In this document: one piece after another, positions 1 to 6,589 of the stretch
Layout: every line of letters begins with the position of its first letter
Position numbering within the stretch: position 1 is the stretch's first letter
Assembly (NCBI GenBank): GCA_905479025.1
Contig: CAJQKX010000510.1
Location: forward strand, 1 to 6,619
Origin: an uncultured Paraglaciecola sp.
Lineage (GTDB): Bacteria > Pseudomonadota > Gammaproteobacteria > Enterobacterales > Alteromonadaceae
Length of the DNA: 6,619 nt
Reading direction: 5' to 3'
Notes under the pieces: model-generated
What the model was told of the DNA's origin: nothing
Database searches by the model: none
The model's input: the letters and a program-made list of their open reading frames with translations, nothing else
Program-made: the position numbers and the translations under genes

Positions 1-547
1 CAATCATCGTCAGTTAAATTTGGAAAGCCTCTTTGACCCCGGGCATCAGAGCCGTGACATTGTGAACAATTCTGACTATAAACCGTTGGCCAATTTTAAG
101 TGCTTCTGTATCTTTCGCTAACTCAGTAATAGGTTGTTTGTAATAAGCTTCAAAGATAGGGGCAAAAAGTTCATTAGCAAATTCCACTTCTCTATCATAT
201 TGATTTATCACTCCATTGGTCTTATTGGCTTCAATGGCTGCTCTAGACTCTGCTAATGATTGAATGTTTTGGTTAGAACTTTGCCAGTTGATCAGCCCTT
301 TATAATTGCCTAAGCCAGGATATAAAGCTAAATAAATAAGTGCCCAAACGATACAAATATAAAATAAAATCGTCCACCATCTAGGTAGCTGGTTATTGAG
401 TTCGATGATGCCATCGAACTCATGGTGCATATCTTCACCTTCTGCGATACCTGTTTTATTGGATAAACACCAACGAAGCAATAAAAAACAACCTAATATT
501 GACCCCAATGTAATCACAGTGATCCAGATACTCCAAAAACTACTCAT
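1..547 (-). CDS. ccoP: cbb3-type cytochrome c oxidase subunit III (CcoP), partial at left edge and frameshifted
   Basis: Membrane-anchored c-type cytochrome subunit that passes electrons toward the CcoN catalytic subunit. Seen: two hydrophobic segments (about residues 4-27 and 57-78), with a FixP_N-like N-terminal part, then a linker ending in ITELAKDTEALKIGQR. After Arg155 the open frame runs only 22 more residues to a stop at 14-16. Those 22 residues look spurious, because the neighbouring frame from about 79 to base 1 reads NCSQCHGSDARG and then GFPNLTDDDW, the classic first haem-c domain of CcoP (CxxCH at 54-68). One base is therefore missing near 80-85, in the run AAACC on the plus strand. 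Family members are about 300 residues with two CxxCH domains, so the rest lies beyond the left edge. The ATG at 547-545 overlaps the end of ccoQ by 8 nt. Whether the shift is a real mutation or a sequencing error cannot be told here. Confidence 0.92.
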
Positions 548-713
548 CTACTTTAGACTCCCGTTTTTCTTGTTTTGGCTCATCATCAAAAATAAGCATT
601 TCGGCCTCGTCAAAATTTGCTTTTGACTTTTTACTATAGGCCCACCAAACAATTCCAATAAAACACACGAACACTAATACAGTGTAAATACTGCCACTTA
701 TTGCATAATCCAT
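540..713 (-). CDS. ccoQ: cbb3-type cytochrome c oxidase subunit CcoQ (FixQ family), 57 aa
   Basis: Small accessory subunit of the cbb3 oxidase. In other proteobacteria it is known to stabilise the assembled complex. The 57-residue product begins MDYAISGSIYTVLVFVCFIG. It has one membrane helix (about residues 8-26) ending in the family's typical VWWAYSKK boundary, then an acidic and lysine-rich cytoplasmic tail (FDEAEMLIFDDEP). The start follows the ccoO stop by a single base, and the stop overlaps the ccoP start by 8 nt, so translation is probably coupled to both neighbours. No good Shine-Dalgarno sequence precedes its ATG, which fits reinitiation. Length and position between ccoO and ccoP are as expected for the family. 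Confidence 0.92.
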   Translation of the reverse strand: MDYAISGSIYTVLVFVCFIGIVWWAYSKKSKANFDEAEMLIFDDEPKQEKRESKVDE

Positions 714-714
714 G

Positions 715-1320
715 TTATTTCAATGCCGTGCCGAGTGACTGTAAATAAGCGATAAGTGCCACCATTTCAGTTTTACCTTGAACCGCTTCTTTAGCGCCAG
801 CAATATCTTCATCGGTATAAGGGACACCAAAATCTTTAAATACTGATAATTTTTTTGCTGTTAACTCCCCGTCTAGAGTATTTTCCATCAACCAAGGGAA
901 ACCAGGCATATTGGATTCTGGTACTAAGTCTCTAGCATTAATCAGATGAATTCTGTGCCAATCATCACTGTATCTACCGCCAACACGCGCTAAATCTGGC
1001 CCTGTTCGTTTTGATCCCCATAAAAATGGGTGTTCCCAGACTGACTCTCCAGCTACTGAATAATGACCATATCGCTCTGTTTCAGAACGAAAAGGTCGTA
1101 TCATTTGACTGTGGCAACCCACACAGCCTTCACGGATATAGATATCTCGGCCTTCCATTTGTAACGCGGTGTAAGGTGTCAAACCATCCACAGGCTCCAT
1201 CAGTTGTTGTTGGTACATAAGAGGTGTAATTTGCGCCATACCACCCAAACTAATAGCAATCAGTATAAGAATGGCCAATAGGCCTACATTTTTTTCAATT
1301 AACGCATGTGCATTTTTCAT
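715..1320 (-). CDS. ccoO: cbb3-type cytochrome c oxidase subunit II (CcoO), mono-haem cytochrome c
   Basis: Membrane-anchored mono-haem cytochrome c that relays electrons from CcoP to the CcoN active site. The 201-residue product has an N-terminal membrane anchor (about residues 12-32, after the conserved [10 protein letters not shown]) and then a periplasmic cytochrome c domain. The haem attachment motif is CVGCH at 66-70, followed by the family signature [15 protein letters not shown]. The probable axial ligand is Met138 in [26 protein letters not shown] and the C-terminal [10 protein letters not shown] are also typical. Length matches the family. A strong AAGGAGGT sits 6 nt before the ATG and overlaps the ccoN stop codon; the gap to ccoN is 12 nt. 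Nothing in it looks damaged. Confidence 0.98.
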   Translation of the reverse strand: MKNAHALIEKNVGLLAILILIAISLGGMAQITPLMYQQQLMEPVDGLTPYTALQMEGRDIYIREGCVGCHSQMIRPFRSETERYGHYSVAGESVWEHPFLWGSKRTGPDLARVGGRYSDDWHRIHLINARDLVPESNMPGFPWLMENTLDGELTAKKLSVFKDFGVPYTDEDIAGAKEAVQGKTEMVALIAYLQSLGTALK

Positions 1321-1332
1321 AATCTGACCTCC

Positions 1333-2766
1333 TTAAGCCGGTTGTATTTCTGGTTCAATTGCCTTTTCTTCACTCTCACTTTTAATGGTTCTGTAAACGT
1401 TGTAAGCCATGATTAACATGCCCACCACAACTAAAACTCCCCCAATAAAGCGAACAAGATAAAATGGTTTGGAAGCTTCAAGTGATTCAACAAAACTATA
1501 AGTGAGAGTTCCGTCGGCATTTATTGCACGCCACATCAAACCTTGTAAGACACCTGACATCCACATGGCGACTATGTATAACACCACGCCAACTGTGGCC
1601 AACCAAAAGTGTACGTTGATTAACCTAATACTGTACATTCTAGGCTTATCAAATAAGACTGGAATAAGGTGATAAATAGAACCAATAGATACCATAGCAA
1701 CCCAACCTAAGGCACCAGAATGCACATGACCAATAGTCCAGTCAGTATAATGTGATAATGCATTTACAGTTTTGATTGCCATCATGGGTCCTTCAAATGT
1801 CGACATGCCGTAGAAGGACAATGAAACAACAAGGAAGCGTAATACAGGATCAGTACGCAATTTATGCCATGCACCAGATAACGTCATGATACCGTTTATC
1901 ATGCCGCCCCAAGAAGGTACAAATAAAATAATAGACATGGCCATTCCTAAAGACTGAGTCCAGTCGGGTAGAGCCGTATAATGTAAATGGTGTGGACCGG
2001 CCCAAATATATAGAGATATCAGCGCCCAAAAATGTACTACTGACAGACGGTACGAATAAACAGGACGCCCGGCTTGTTTAGGTACAAAGTAATACATCAT
2101 GCCCAGGAAGCCAGCTGTAAGGAAAAAGCCAACCGCATTGTGCCCATACCACCACTGGATCATCGCATCTACTGCACCAGCATAAATAGAGTAAGATTTG
2201 GTCAAAGAAACAGGTATAGCCATACTATTGGCGATATGCAGAACCGCAACAGTTAACATAAATGCACCAAAAAACCAGTTAGCTACATATATATGGGAAA
2301 CTTTTCTGATGACCATAGTACCGAAAAAATTGATCACGTAGGATAACCAAACTATGGTGATTAATATATCGATAGGCCATTCCAGTTCACCGTATTCTTT
2401 TGAACTGGTTAGTCCCATCGGAAGAGTGATTACAGCTAGAACAATAACAAGCTGCCAGCCCCAAAAAGTAAATGATGCTAATTTGTCGCTGAATAGCCTC
2501 ACGTTGGATGTTCGCTGAACTACATACAAAGAAGTAGCAAATAAGGCACATCCGCCAAAAGCAAAAATAACCGAGTTGGTATGCAGGGGTCTTAGCCTAG
2601 AGAAAGTTAACCATGGCGTGTCAAAGTTTAACGCTGGCCAATATAGCTGAGCGGCAATTAAGACCCCTAAAGCCATACCAATAATTCCCCATACTACGGT
2701 CATCACCGCAAATTGCCGAACTACTTTATAGTTGTATTCGGGATGTGCTTGAATAGCTACACTCAT
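1333..2766 (-). CDS. ccoN: cbb3-type cytochrome c oxidase subunit I (CcoN), catalytic subunit
   Basis: Catalytic haem-copper oxidase subunit of the inner membrane. It reduces O2 to water at the haem b3-CuB centre and pumps protons, with high oxygen affinity. The 477-residue product has about twelve membrane helices. All key residues are visible: His62 (RPLHTN) and His349 as low-spin haem b ligands, His347 (GHVHSG) as the haem b3 ligand, and His209 (WYGHN) with His259-His260 (AGPHH) for CuB. Tyr253 is placed to form the His-Tyr cross-link characteristic of this class, and Glu325 (TFEGP) is the conserved acidic residue near the active site. Assignments rest on alignment from memory with Pseudomonas CcoN, where numbering is nearly identical. 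The ATG at 2766 has GGAAGA about 8 nt upstream. It is the first gene of ccoNOQP, and a candidate FNR-type site lies about 100 nt upstream. Confidence 0.98.
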   Translation of the reverse strand: MSVAIQAHPEYNYKVVRQFAVMTVVWGIIGMALGVLIAAQLYWPALNFDTPWLTFSRLRPLHTNSVIFAFGGCALFATSLYVVQRTSNVRLFSDKLASFTFWGWQLVIVLAVITLPMGLTSSKEYGELEWPIDILITIVWLSYVINFFGTMVIRKVSHIYVANWFFGAFMLTVAVLHIANSMAIPVSLTKSYSIYAGAVDAMIQWWYGHNAVGFFLTAGFLGMMYYFVPKQAGRPVYSYRLSVVHFWALISLYIWAGPHHLHYTALPDWTQSLGMAMSIILFVPSWGGMINGIMTLSGAWHKLRTDPVLRFLVVSLSFYGMSTFEGPMMAIKTVNALSHYTDWTIGHVHSGALGWVAMVSIGSIYHLIPVLFDKPRMYSIRLINVHFWLATVGVVLYIVAMWMSGVLQGLMWRAINADGTLTYSFVESLEASKPFYLVRFIGGVLVVVGMLIMAYNVYRTIKSESEEKAIEPEIQPA

Positions 2767-2833
2767 TTAATGAATCTTCCACTCTTGTTAACGATAAATT
2801 TACAGGCTTATTACAAATAAAAAACAAGCATCT

Positions 2834-2839
2834 ATTGTT
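2834..2839 (-). promoter_or_regulatory. candidate -10 box for the ccoNOQP operon
   Basis: On the minus strand this reads AACAAT, 4 of 6 matches to TATAAT. A start of transcription about 7 bases downstream (near 2827) would place the centre of the FNR-like site at 2861-2874 about 41 bases upstream, the usual spacing for class II FNR activation. A better TATAAT match on the same strand (2850-2855) does not give that spacing and could be an independent promoter. The whole spacer is very AT-rich, so chance matches are likely. Confidence 0.25.
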
Positions 2840-2860
2840 TTTTATTATTATTATAAGATA

Positions 2861-2874
2861 TTGATATTAATACA
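2861..2874. promoter_or_regulatory. candidate FNR/Anr-type binding site upstream of ccoN
   Basis: TTGATATTAATACA matches the FNR consensus TTGAT-N4-ATCAA at 8 of 10 positions, with one perfect half-site. FNR-family activation of ccoNOQP at low oxygen is well known in Gammaproteobacteria. The site sits between the divergent ccoN and the gene at 2998, so it could act on either. A second, poorer match (TTGATTTATTTAAG, 7 of 10) is at 2891-2904. The AT-rich background lowers confidence. Confidence 0.33.
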
Positions 2875-2997
2875 AATAAAATACAAAATCTTGATTTATT
2901 TAAGTTATATGTTTAAAAATAAAGATAAAAACATACTTGTTAATTTCTTTTTTTTTTATCACACTTATTCAGTGTTTAATCTAACTACTGAGTAAAT

Positions 2998-3468
2998 GTG
3001 ATACCTACTTTTTTTTCCAGAATATTGCTTCCTTTGCTGGTTTTCGCAGCTGCTGTCGGTATTTATTTAAATTATATCGATTTCCCTTTAAAAAATTCGG
3101 TAAAACAGTGCAACATTGATCTAACGCAAGAATGTATAGTGTTTGATCAGGGCCAACAAATTTCAGTTCAATTCCTGCAAGAGATTGAAGTAGAGGAGGA
3201 AATATCACTCACTATCACTACAACAACTGATACGAAGATCAAAAAAATGTGGGTGCAAGGTGTCAATATGTATATGGGGAAAAATGCTGTTCTTGTTGAC
3301 TCTATGTACGCAAAGGAAATGAAAAAGGTTTACAACGCGCATTTATTTTTAGGCTCTTGCAGCGAACCAGAAATGAGATGGCAGTTAATTGTCCAGACAA
3401 CAGATAATAATGAATTAGAGCAATCTTGGTTTTTTAATTTTTCTACAGACAGAAACAAAAAAAACTGA
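2998..3468 (+). CDS. membrane-anchored protein of unknown function, divergent from ccoN
   Basis: I do not recognise the family. The 156-residue product starts with GTG; an in-frame stop lies at 2989-2991, so no longer start exists upstream, and ATG at 2996 is out of frame and followed at once by TGA. A positive residue (Arg8) followed by a hydrophobic stretch (about 9-25) suggests a signal anchor or uncleaved signal peptide, with the rest in the periplasm. The remainder looks beta-rich (ISVQFLQEIEVEEEISLTIT) and ends in a charged tail. Cys38 and Cys46 could form a disulfide. Met91 and Met93 (NMYMG), Cys121 and Met126 (GSCSEPEM) are the kind of residues that bind copper, but no known copper motif is matched. 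The Shine-Dalgarno is weak (GAG close to the start). It starts 231 bases from ccoN and converges on the ferritin-like gene at 3510. A role in oxidase assembly is a guess from position only. Confidence 0.75.
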   Translation: MIPTFFSRILLPLLVFAAAVGIYLNYIDFPLKNSVKQCNIDLTQECIVFDQGQQISVQFLQEIEVEEEISLTITTTTDTKIKKMWVQGVNMYMGKNAVLVDSMYAKEMKKVYNAHLFLGSCSEPEMRWQLIVQTTDNNELEQSWFFNFSTDRNKKN

Positions 3469-3509
3469 TTAAGCACACGCTCATCCAGCTTATTTAAACC
3501 TAATTTTAG

Positions 3510-3977
3510 TTACATCTGTGATTGCAAGTAATTAGATAAGCCTAAACGTTTTATCAAGCCTATCTGTTGTTCAAGCCAGTGAGCATGATCCATTTCAGTG
3601 TCATCTAATAATATCAACAATATGTCTCTAGTGACATAATCCTGCTCCGTCTCACAAATGCTAATGGTATCTTTCAAGGCTTGTGCAACAGCATACTCAA
3701 CACGCAAATCACTTTCTAACATCGAAGGAACATCTGTCCCTATCATCAGTCCCTCACGATTGACCATATTAGGCAAACCTTCTAAAAACAGCATACGCTC
3801 TATTAATTTTGTAGCGTGGCCCTTTTCATCATCAAATTCATGGGATATACGTTCGTATAACTTACTTAGACCCCAGTCTTGGTACATTTGAGAATGAATA
3901 AAGTATTGATCCATTGCTGCTAACTCAAAGGCGAGTAGGGTATTTAGTTGATCTATTATGACTTTTTTACCTTGCAT
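3510..3977 (-). CDS. bfr: bacterioferritin subunit, ferroxidase-competent FtnA/BfrA-like type without haem ligand
   Basis: Iron-storage subunit of the 24-mer ferritin shell that oxidises Fe(II) at a diiron site. The 155-residue product begins MQGKKVIIDQLN and closely resembles, from memory, Pseudomonas aeruginosa FtnA (formerly BfrA). Diiron ligands are intact: Glu18, Glu51, His54 (DDEKGHA), Glu94, and the Glu128-x-x-His131 pair (TEMDH), which is shifted by one from E. coli Bfr through a one-residue insertion also present in FtnA. Position 52, the haem-ligand Met of classical bacterioferritin, is Lys, so this subunit should not ligate haem. The ATG at 3977 is preferred over an upstream in-frame TTG at 3992 because GAGGAGA lies between them, 6 nt before the ATG. 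It starts one base after the stop of the upstream bfr, so the two are surely co-transcribed and probably translationally coupled. Confidence 0.94.
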   Translation of the reverse strand: MQGKKVIIDQLNTLLAFELAAMDQYFIHSQMYQDWGLSKLYERISHEFDDEKGHATKLIERMLFLEGLPNMVNREGLMIGTDVPSMLESDLRVEYAVAQALKDTISICETEQDYVTRDILLILLDDTEMDHAHWLEQQIGLIKRLGLSNYLQSQM

Positions 3978-3978
3978 G

Positions 3979-4452
3979 TTAGTTCTCCTCAACTTGGCTT
4001 TGTAAATAATTTTCTAGCCCTAAATGCCTAATTTGATATTGTTGGGTTTCAATCCAATCAATATAGTCTTCCTCGTAGCTTAAAATCGACTCAAGTAAAT
4101 CACGCGATACAAAGTCTTGTAATCCTTCACATACACTGATGGATTTTTTTAATAAAGGTATTTGTAAGTTTTGAAAAGCCATATCGCAGGTCAACATTTC
4201 GACAGTTTCTTCACCTATCATTAATTTACCCAACATTTGTAAGTTAGGTAACCCCTCAAGAAATAAAATACGTTCTATTAACTGGTCGGCTTGCTTCATG
4301 TCTTTAATTGATTTTTTATAAGCTGCGTTATTTAGTTTTTTTAATCCCCAGTTATTAAACATGCGAGCATGTAAAAAATACTGATTGATAGAGGTGAGTT
4401 CGAAGGTAAGTATTTCACTTAACACCACTAATACTTCTTTATCGCCTTTCAT
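3979..4452 (-). CDS. bfr: bacterioferritin subunit, haem-binding type with degenerate ferroxidase site
   Basis: Subunit of the haem-containing iron-storage shell. The 157-residue product keeps the bacterioferritin fold and signatures: MKGDKEVL start, [44 protein letters not shown] end. Met52, the haem b ligand, is present (KDMKQAD). Of the six diiron ligands of E. coli Bfr, only Glu18 and Glu127 remain. Position 51 is Asp, 54 is Gln, 94 is Gln and 130 is Tyr, so the ferroxidase centre is very probably inactive. Its partner 1 nt downstream has exactly the reverse pattern. Two-subunit bacterioferritins of this kind are known in several proteobacteria. The last codons (GAGGAGAAC) double as the Shine-Dalgarno of the next gene. 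Its own Shine-Dalgarno is poor (GGA about 10 nt before ATG). A TATAAT sequence lies about 36 nt upstream. No ferredoxin gene bfd is adjacent. Confidence 0.94.
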   Translation of the reverse strand: MKGDKEVLVVLSEILTFELTSINQYFLHARMFNNWGLKKLNNAAYKKSIKDMKQADQLIERILFLEGLPNLQMLGKLMIGEETVEMLTCDMAFQNLQIPLLKKSISVCEGLQDFVSRDLLESILSYEEDYIDWIETQQYQIRHLGLENYLQSQVEEN

Positions 4453-4487
4453 TATAAGTAATCCGTTTGTAATAACTAATAAAGAGA

Positions 4488-4493
4488 ATTATA
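4488..4493 (-). promoter_or_regulatory. candidate -10 box for the bacterioferritin pair
   Basis: A perfect TATAAT on the minus strand, ending about 36 bases before the ATG at 4452. The -35 region 17 bases upstream (TGGTTT) is a poor match to TTGACA, so either the promoter needs an activator or the match is fortuitous in AT-rich DNA. It lies in the 131-base gap after the antiporter gene, which supports an independent promoter for the bfr pair. Confidence 0.4.
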
Positions 4494-4563
4494 GTAGTAA
4501 GTGTTATGAAAAACCACTAGTTAATAAAAAATAATCATATAAAACAGTGTGATACATAATGCT

Positions 4564-4576
4564 AACGATTGTCGTT
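4564..4576 (-). terminator. small hairpin just after the antiporter gene, weak terminator candidate
   Basis: A perfect 5-bp stem with a 3-base loop (AACGA-CAA-TCGTT on the minus strand) begins 8 bases after the antiporter stop, which is itself followed by a second in-frame TAA. There is no T-tract after the hairpin, so intrinsic termination is doubtful. It may only reduce read-through into the bfr pair. Confidence 0.22.
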
Positions 4577-4583
4577 TAAGTTA

Positions 4584-6164
4584 TTATTGAGGTTTAAAGT
4601 ATTGTGGTAAAAGTTGCAAACTTTCCTCAGCAAAACCTGTTCCTGCTTCTGTGAAAAAGTTAAAAACTTTGTCTGAGCCTGCATCTATAAGCGGTTGTAT
4701 TTCATCTTCATAACGAGCAATTGAGGCTATTTTCCCTGCATAATTAGCATGTTGAAGTTGTTCAGTTATATTGCAAATATCTTCTATAGAAGGTAACGCT
4801 AATAAAATTAACTGTATTTGGGTTAAATCCATATTCTCCCATAAATCAACGTCCTCACCGTCTCCCACCATAGCCTGATAGCCTACGTTTTTCAGGTGTT
4901 TTATTCGAATAGGGTCAGCGTCCATTCCCCACACTTTATTACCCACTAAGTTGTTTAAGGATAAATAAGCACCTTTGCCAACCCTTCCAAGACCAATCAC
5001 GATAATTTCTGCCCTAACCGGTTGTACGTAGACATCCTCAGGTAGTCTGTGTGGGCTCTCAAAAGACTTAAGACGATCTTTAAATTTGGTGTATTGGTTA
5101 TGTGAGGTTTTGTAAACTAAGCCGGTTAATACAAATGAGAACGATACAGACAGCGCTAAAACCACTAACCACTCAGCACTTAACCAGCCTAAACTTACCA
5201 ATAATGCTACTACAATGAGACCAAATTCACTGTAGTTTGATAACACCAGACTCGCCAAATAACTGGTGCGAGCTCTTAATTTGAAAAAAGTAAATAACGA
5301 AAAGAATAAGACAAATTTAATTGGGATAAATAGGCAAAGTATTATGGCGGTAAATATTAAATCTAGGGTTGGAAGCGCACTAAAACCAATGGTTAGAAAA
5401 AAGCCAACTAAGAACATATCTTTAAAATTCATGAGAGCTTTTGACATTTCTACCGATTTCACATGTGTCGCAATAAACATTCCGATAATTAAGGCACCTA
5501 AATCGCCTTTAATTCCTAAAGCTTCAAAAAGTTCATAACCACCTAAAGCGAACATAAATCCTGACAATATGAGTAATTCGCCATGACCTACACGAACTAA
5601 AATCATGGACCATATTGGTTTCGTGAAAAATAAAAGTAATAATAATAATGCCCAAATAGAAGGCACTTTCCCCGTAGCTATAACCAAAAAAAGCACCGCT
5701 ACAATGTCCTGTATAATCAACACCCCAATTGCTAACTTGCCATGGCGAGTTTTTATTTCTCCACTTTCCTCGAGAATTTTAACGATGCAAACGGTGCTAC
5801 TAAAACTTAATGAAAATGCGATTAGGGCTTGTGTTGATCCGTCTAAGTTAGTAAAAGCCGCTAAACCAAGCCAAGACACTAAAAATAATAGGAGGTTGAT
5901 TAATGTTACCCATATAACTGAGTGGAAAACACTGCCTAACCAGACTTCTTTTTTATACAAATCACCTACATTAAGTTTTAAGCCAATGGTAAATAACATC
6001 AATGTTATTCCCAAATTTGCAATTGTCTGCAAGGCATCTGTTGAATGGAAACCGAGGTAATTTAAAGTAAAGCCAGCAATTAAATAACCAATCAATGGTG
6101 GTAACCCAACTAATTTCAGAGCTAAACCACAGATAAATGCGAGGAGAATAAATGCGAATTCCAT
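4584..6164 (-). CDS. CPA2-family (Kef/YbaL-like) cation:proton antiporter with NAD-binding RCK domain
   Basis: Inner-membrane monovalent cation:proton antiporter, probably moving K+ or Na+ against H+; substrate and direction cannot be read from the sequence. The 526-residue product has about a dozen membrane segments in residues 1-350. Kef-family landmarks are LPPLIGYLIAG (21-31), SLSFSSTVCIVKILEE (118-133), the ion-binding Gln152-Asp153 in GVLIIQDIVAVLF, GDLGALIIGM (220-229), and FKDMFLVGFFLTIGF (247-261), equivalent to the regulatory loop region of KefC. After a charged linker (355-383) comes a TrkA-N/RCK Rossmann domain: GLGRVG at 391-396, the acidic end of strand 2 at Asp415 (MDADP), and GDGED at 435-439. 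It ends near residue 526 and is shorter than E. coli KefC (about 620), without an extra C-terminal domain. Start ATG has AGAG 5-6 nt upstream. Tandem TAA stops. No ancillary kefF/kefG-like gene adjoins it. Confidence 0.93.
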   Translation of the reverse strand: MEFAFILLAFICGLALKLVGLPPLIGYLIAGFTLNYLGFHSTDALQTIANLGITLMLFTIGLKLNVGDLYKKEVWLGSVFHSVIWVTLINLLLFLVSWLGLAAFTNLDGSTQALIAFSLSFSSTVCIVKILEESGEIKTRHGKLAIGVLIIQDIVAVLFLVIATGKVPSIWALLLLLLFFTKPIWSMILVRVGHGELLILSGFMFALGGYELFEALGIKGDLGALIIGMFIATHVKSVEMSKALMNFKDMFLVGFFLTIGFSALPTLDLIFTAIILCLFIPIKFVLFFSLFTFFKLRARTSYLASLVLSNYSEFGLIVVALLVSLGWLSAEWLVVLALSVSFSFVLTGLVYKTSHNQYTKFKDRLKSFESPHRLPEDVYVQPVRAEIIVIGLGRVGKGAYLSLNNLVGNKVWGMDADPIRIKHLKNVGYQAMVGDGEDVDLWENMDLTQIQLILLALPSIEDICNITEQLQHANYAGKIASIARYEDEIQPLIDAGSDKVFNFFTEAGTGFAEESLQLLPQYFKPQ

Positions 6165-6589
6165 GTGAACTCTATATCAATAGTGAAGGGGCTATTATGG
6201 TAACGATTTTATTTAAGAAAGCTAGTTAGACAATGCAAATGCAAGGGTTTAAGTGATAATCAATTAACTTTTGAGAAGGTTTATTTATCAATCGAATAAA
6301 CTAAGCATTAACTTACCATTCGTTGACAAGAATCAATATCTCCTCGAGCAAATTCTGCACTATTAACCTCTAAAATTGTATTCAACATTAGTTATTAATA
6401 TTCATTATCAGTCATTAACAAAAACTTTTTGCTTATTGTCGCATCACCTTGGATTTAATATTTAGGTGCAACTTTTAAAAAGGGACATTAATGTAATTAA
6501 TATATTAAAGACCTCAGCAATATAACAATTGTAATAAAAATTAATAATTCAGAGCCAACTATCATTGTCGACTCAACAGGAATCAAAAA
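6165..6589. other. 425-base intergenic region between the divergent antiporter and clpB-like genes
   Basis: AT-rich DNA in which I see no convincing gene; the short reading frames are about ten codons or fewer. It must hold the promoters of both divergent neighbours. Visible structure: a perfect 7-bp inverted repeat (6279-6285 with 6295-6301), an isolated TTGACA (6323-6328) without a matching -10 at 17 bases, CACCT/AGGTG arms (6445-6449 and 6464-6468), and the palindromes TTAATATATTAA (6497-6508) and ACAATTGT (6525-6532). A heat-shock promoter would be expected before clpB, but no CCCCAT-type -10 is evident. Confidence 0.6.
6279..6301. repeat. perfect 7-bp inverted repeat, 9-base loop
   Basis: GTTTATT (6279-6285) and AATAAAC (6295-6301) are exact reverse complements around TATCAATCG. 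The stem has a single G-C pair and no flanking T-tract, so it is a poor terminator. It could be an operator-like dyad for the antiporter gene about 115 bases away, or a chance event in AT-rich DNA. Confidence 0.35.

Noticed and set aside
14..80. Native C-terminus of a short, haem-less CcoP ending at the stop at 14-16
   Set aside because: The 22-residue tail has no family resemblance, whereas the neighbouring frame over the same bases reads perfect CcoP haem-domain sequence.
3005..3208. 67-codon minus-strand open frame opposite the unknown plus-strand gene
   Set aside because: It is short, has no recognisable features and no ribosome binding site that I could see. The plus-strand frame is longer, with a credible signal anchor.
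3470..3492. TAAGC/GCTTA hairpin between the convergent genes as a bidirectional terminator
   Set aside because: The stem is only 5 bp with a 13-base loop and there is no T-tract on either side.
3978..3992. TTG start at 3992 giving five extra residues on the downstream ferritin subunit
   Set aside because: The strong Shine-Dalgarno lies inside that extension and points to the ATG at 3977, which also matches the family N-terminus MQG.
4524..4542. Fur-box-like sequence around ATAATCAT upstream of the bfr pair
   Set aside because: Only 10 of 19 consensus positions match, and the background is AT-rich, so the match is not better than chance.
5605..6060. 151-codon plus-strand open frame
   Set aside because: It lies wholly opposite the antiporter gene, has no family resemblance, and the minus-strand product is a clear full-length Kef-type protein. 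The other plus-strand frames opposite the cco, bfr and antiporter genes were rejected for the same reason.
6323..6351. Sigma-70 promoter starting with TTGACA toward clpB
   Set aside because: The -35 is perfect, but the hexamer 17 bases downstream (GAGCAA) is not a -10, and nearby spacings give nothing better.
6445..6475. Sigma-32 promoter for clpB at CCTTGGA
   Set aside because: The -35 is only partly similar, and at 13-15 bases spacing the -10 region (near GCAACTTT) lacks the C-rich core.
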